Shown: one piece after another, positions 34,642 to 35,016 of the stretch
Layout of the letters: each line of letters begins with the position of its first letter
Numbering within the stretch: the stretch's first letter is position 1
Source: Alphaproteobacteria bacterium
GTDB taxonomy: Bacteria > Pseudomonadota > Alphaproteobacteria > M2410
Direction: 5' to 3'
Assembly (NCBI GenBank): GCA_006226415.1
Contig: SBGZ01000007.1
Location: forward strand, 1-35,016
DNA length: 35,016 bases
Notes under the pieces: generated by a model
What the model saw: the letters and a program-made list of their open reading frames with translations, nothing else
Told to the model about the DNA's origin: nothing
Database searches by the model: none
Translations under genes and position numbers: made by a program

Positions 34642-35016
34642 TTATTGTGATTTCTTCTCCGGCGGCATCATGACGCGGATGTGCAGTTCGCGGAGCTGCT
34701 TCATGGTCGGTTCCGCAGGCGCATTCATCATCAGGTCTTCGGCCTGCTGGTTCATGGGGAACATGGTCACCTCGCGGATGTTAACCTGATCGGCCAAGAG
34801 CATGACCACACGGTCGATGCCAATGGCAAAACCGCCGTGCGGCGGGGCGCCGAAGCGGAAGGCGTTGAGCATGCCGGCAAACTCGGTTTCGGTTTGCTCG
34901 CGTGGATAACCGGCAATTTCAAAGGCCTTGATCATGGTTTCCGGCTCGTGGTTCCGGATCGCGCCGGAGCCCAGCTCATAGCCGTTGCAGACGAGGTCAT
35001 ATTGCTGGCCCAAAAT
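34642..35016 (-). CDS. aspS: Aspartyl-tRNA synthetase, C-terminal part (runs off the window)
   Basis: The last 124 residues of a class IIb aminoacyl-tRNA synthetase; the 5' end lies beyond base 35016. Visible signatures are [18 protein letters not shown], and class II motif 3 in [17 protein letters not shown], followed by [17 protein letters not shown]. The C-terminal ending (QLRELHIRV) is typical of the bacterial-type enzyme. In alphaproteobacteria this enzyme is usually the non-discriminating form charging both tRNA-Asp and tRNA-Asn, but the determinants are outside the visible part. Confidence 0.96.
   Translation of the reverse strand: MLGQQYDLVCNGYELGSGAIRNHEPETMIKAFEIAGYPREQTETEFAGMLNAFRFGAPPHGGFAIGIDRVVMLLADQVNIREVTMFPMNQQAEDLMMNAPAEPTMKQLRELHIRVMMPPEKKSQ

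Overview
The window reads as one contiguous piece of chromosome from an alphaproteobacterium. The evidence is the gene content and order (rne / amiC-type amidase / mrcA / prfB; M48 protease / dsbA-like / aroQ / accB / accC / aat / DUF2155 / mlaD / NDUFA12), an NDUFA12-type complex I subunit, an RNase E with a long acidic insertion near its N-terminus, an adenosylcobalamin-dependent ribonucleotide reductase, two bactofilins, and two textbook TTAA-N7-TTAA boxes of the kind bound by the cell-cycle regulator CtrA. A free-living, probably marine, member of the Hyphomicrobiales/Parvibaculales type would fit, but the genus cannot be fixed from the sequence alone.

Layout. 1-5.8 kb, plus strand: a membrane-anchored M23 peptidase overlapping a bactofilin gene (cell-shape module, closed by a terminator), an alkylation-repair pair (Ada-AlkA fusion and a separate O6-alkylguanine methyltransferase), a second bactofilin behind a CtrA-type box, and a TraB/GumN-family exported protein. 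5.8-10.6 kb: a minus-strand EamA transporter, then a tight plus-strand trio consisting of an exported PHP-like DUF3604 protein, a membrane-tethered parvulin-like protein and a HupE/UreJ-family permease. 10.6-11.0 kb: a GIY-YIG nuclease gene bracketed by perfect 26-bp inverted copies of a palindromic repeat. 11.0-16.6 kb, minus strand: amiC-type amidase, penicillin-binding protein 1A, prfB with an intact programmed +1 frameshift site, and a small membrane protein. 16.6-19.8 kb: a 733-bp divergent region with a CtrA box and a long probable rne leader, then rne. 20-22.6 kb: M48 protease with TPRs, DsbA-like thioredoxin, small exported protein. 22.5-24.5 kb, minus: thiS, thiG and an acyltransferase. 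24.7-27.8 kb, plus: aroQ, accB, accC, aat. 27.7-29.4 kb, minus: NDUFA12, mlaD, DUF2155, with the DUF2155 and aat 3' ends overlapping by 157 bp. 29.99-34.3 kb, plus: nrdJ and a glutathione S-transferase. A 307-bp spacer packed with palindromic repeats separates this from the 3' end of aspS, which runs off the window.

The recurring theme is envelope biology: peptidoglycan hydrolases and synthase, bactofilins, periplasmic protein quality control, lipid transport and fatty-acid synthesis, mixed with housekeeping translation, RNA decay and DNA-precursor genes. The least explained parts are the DUF3604/parvulin/HupE trio and the GIY-YIG gene nested in its own inverted repeats. The rest is largely conserved core genome.
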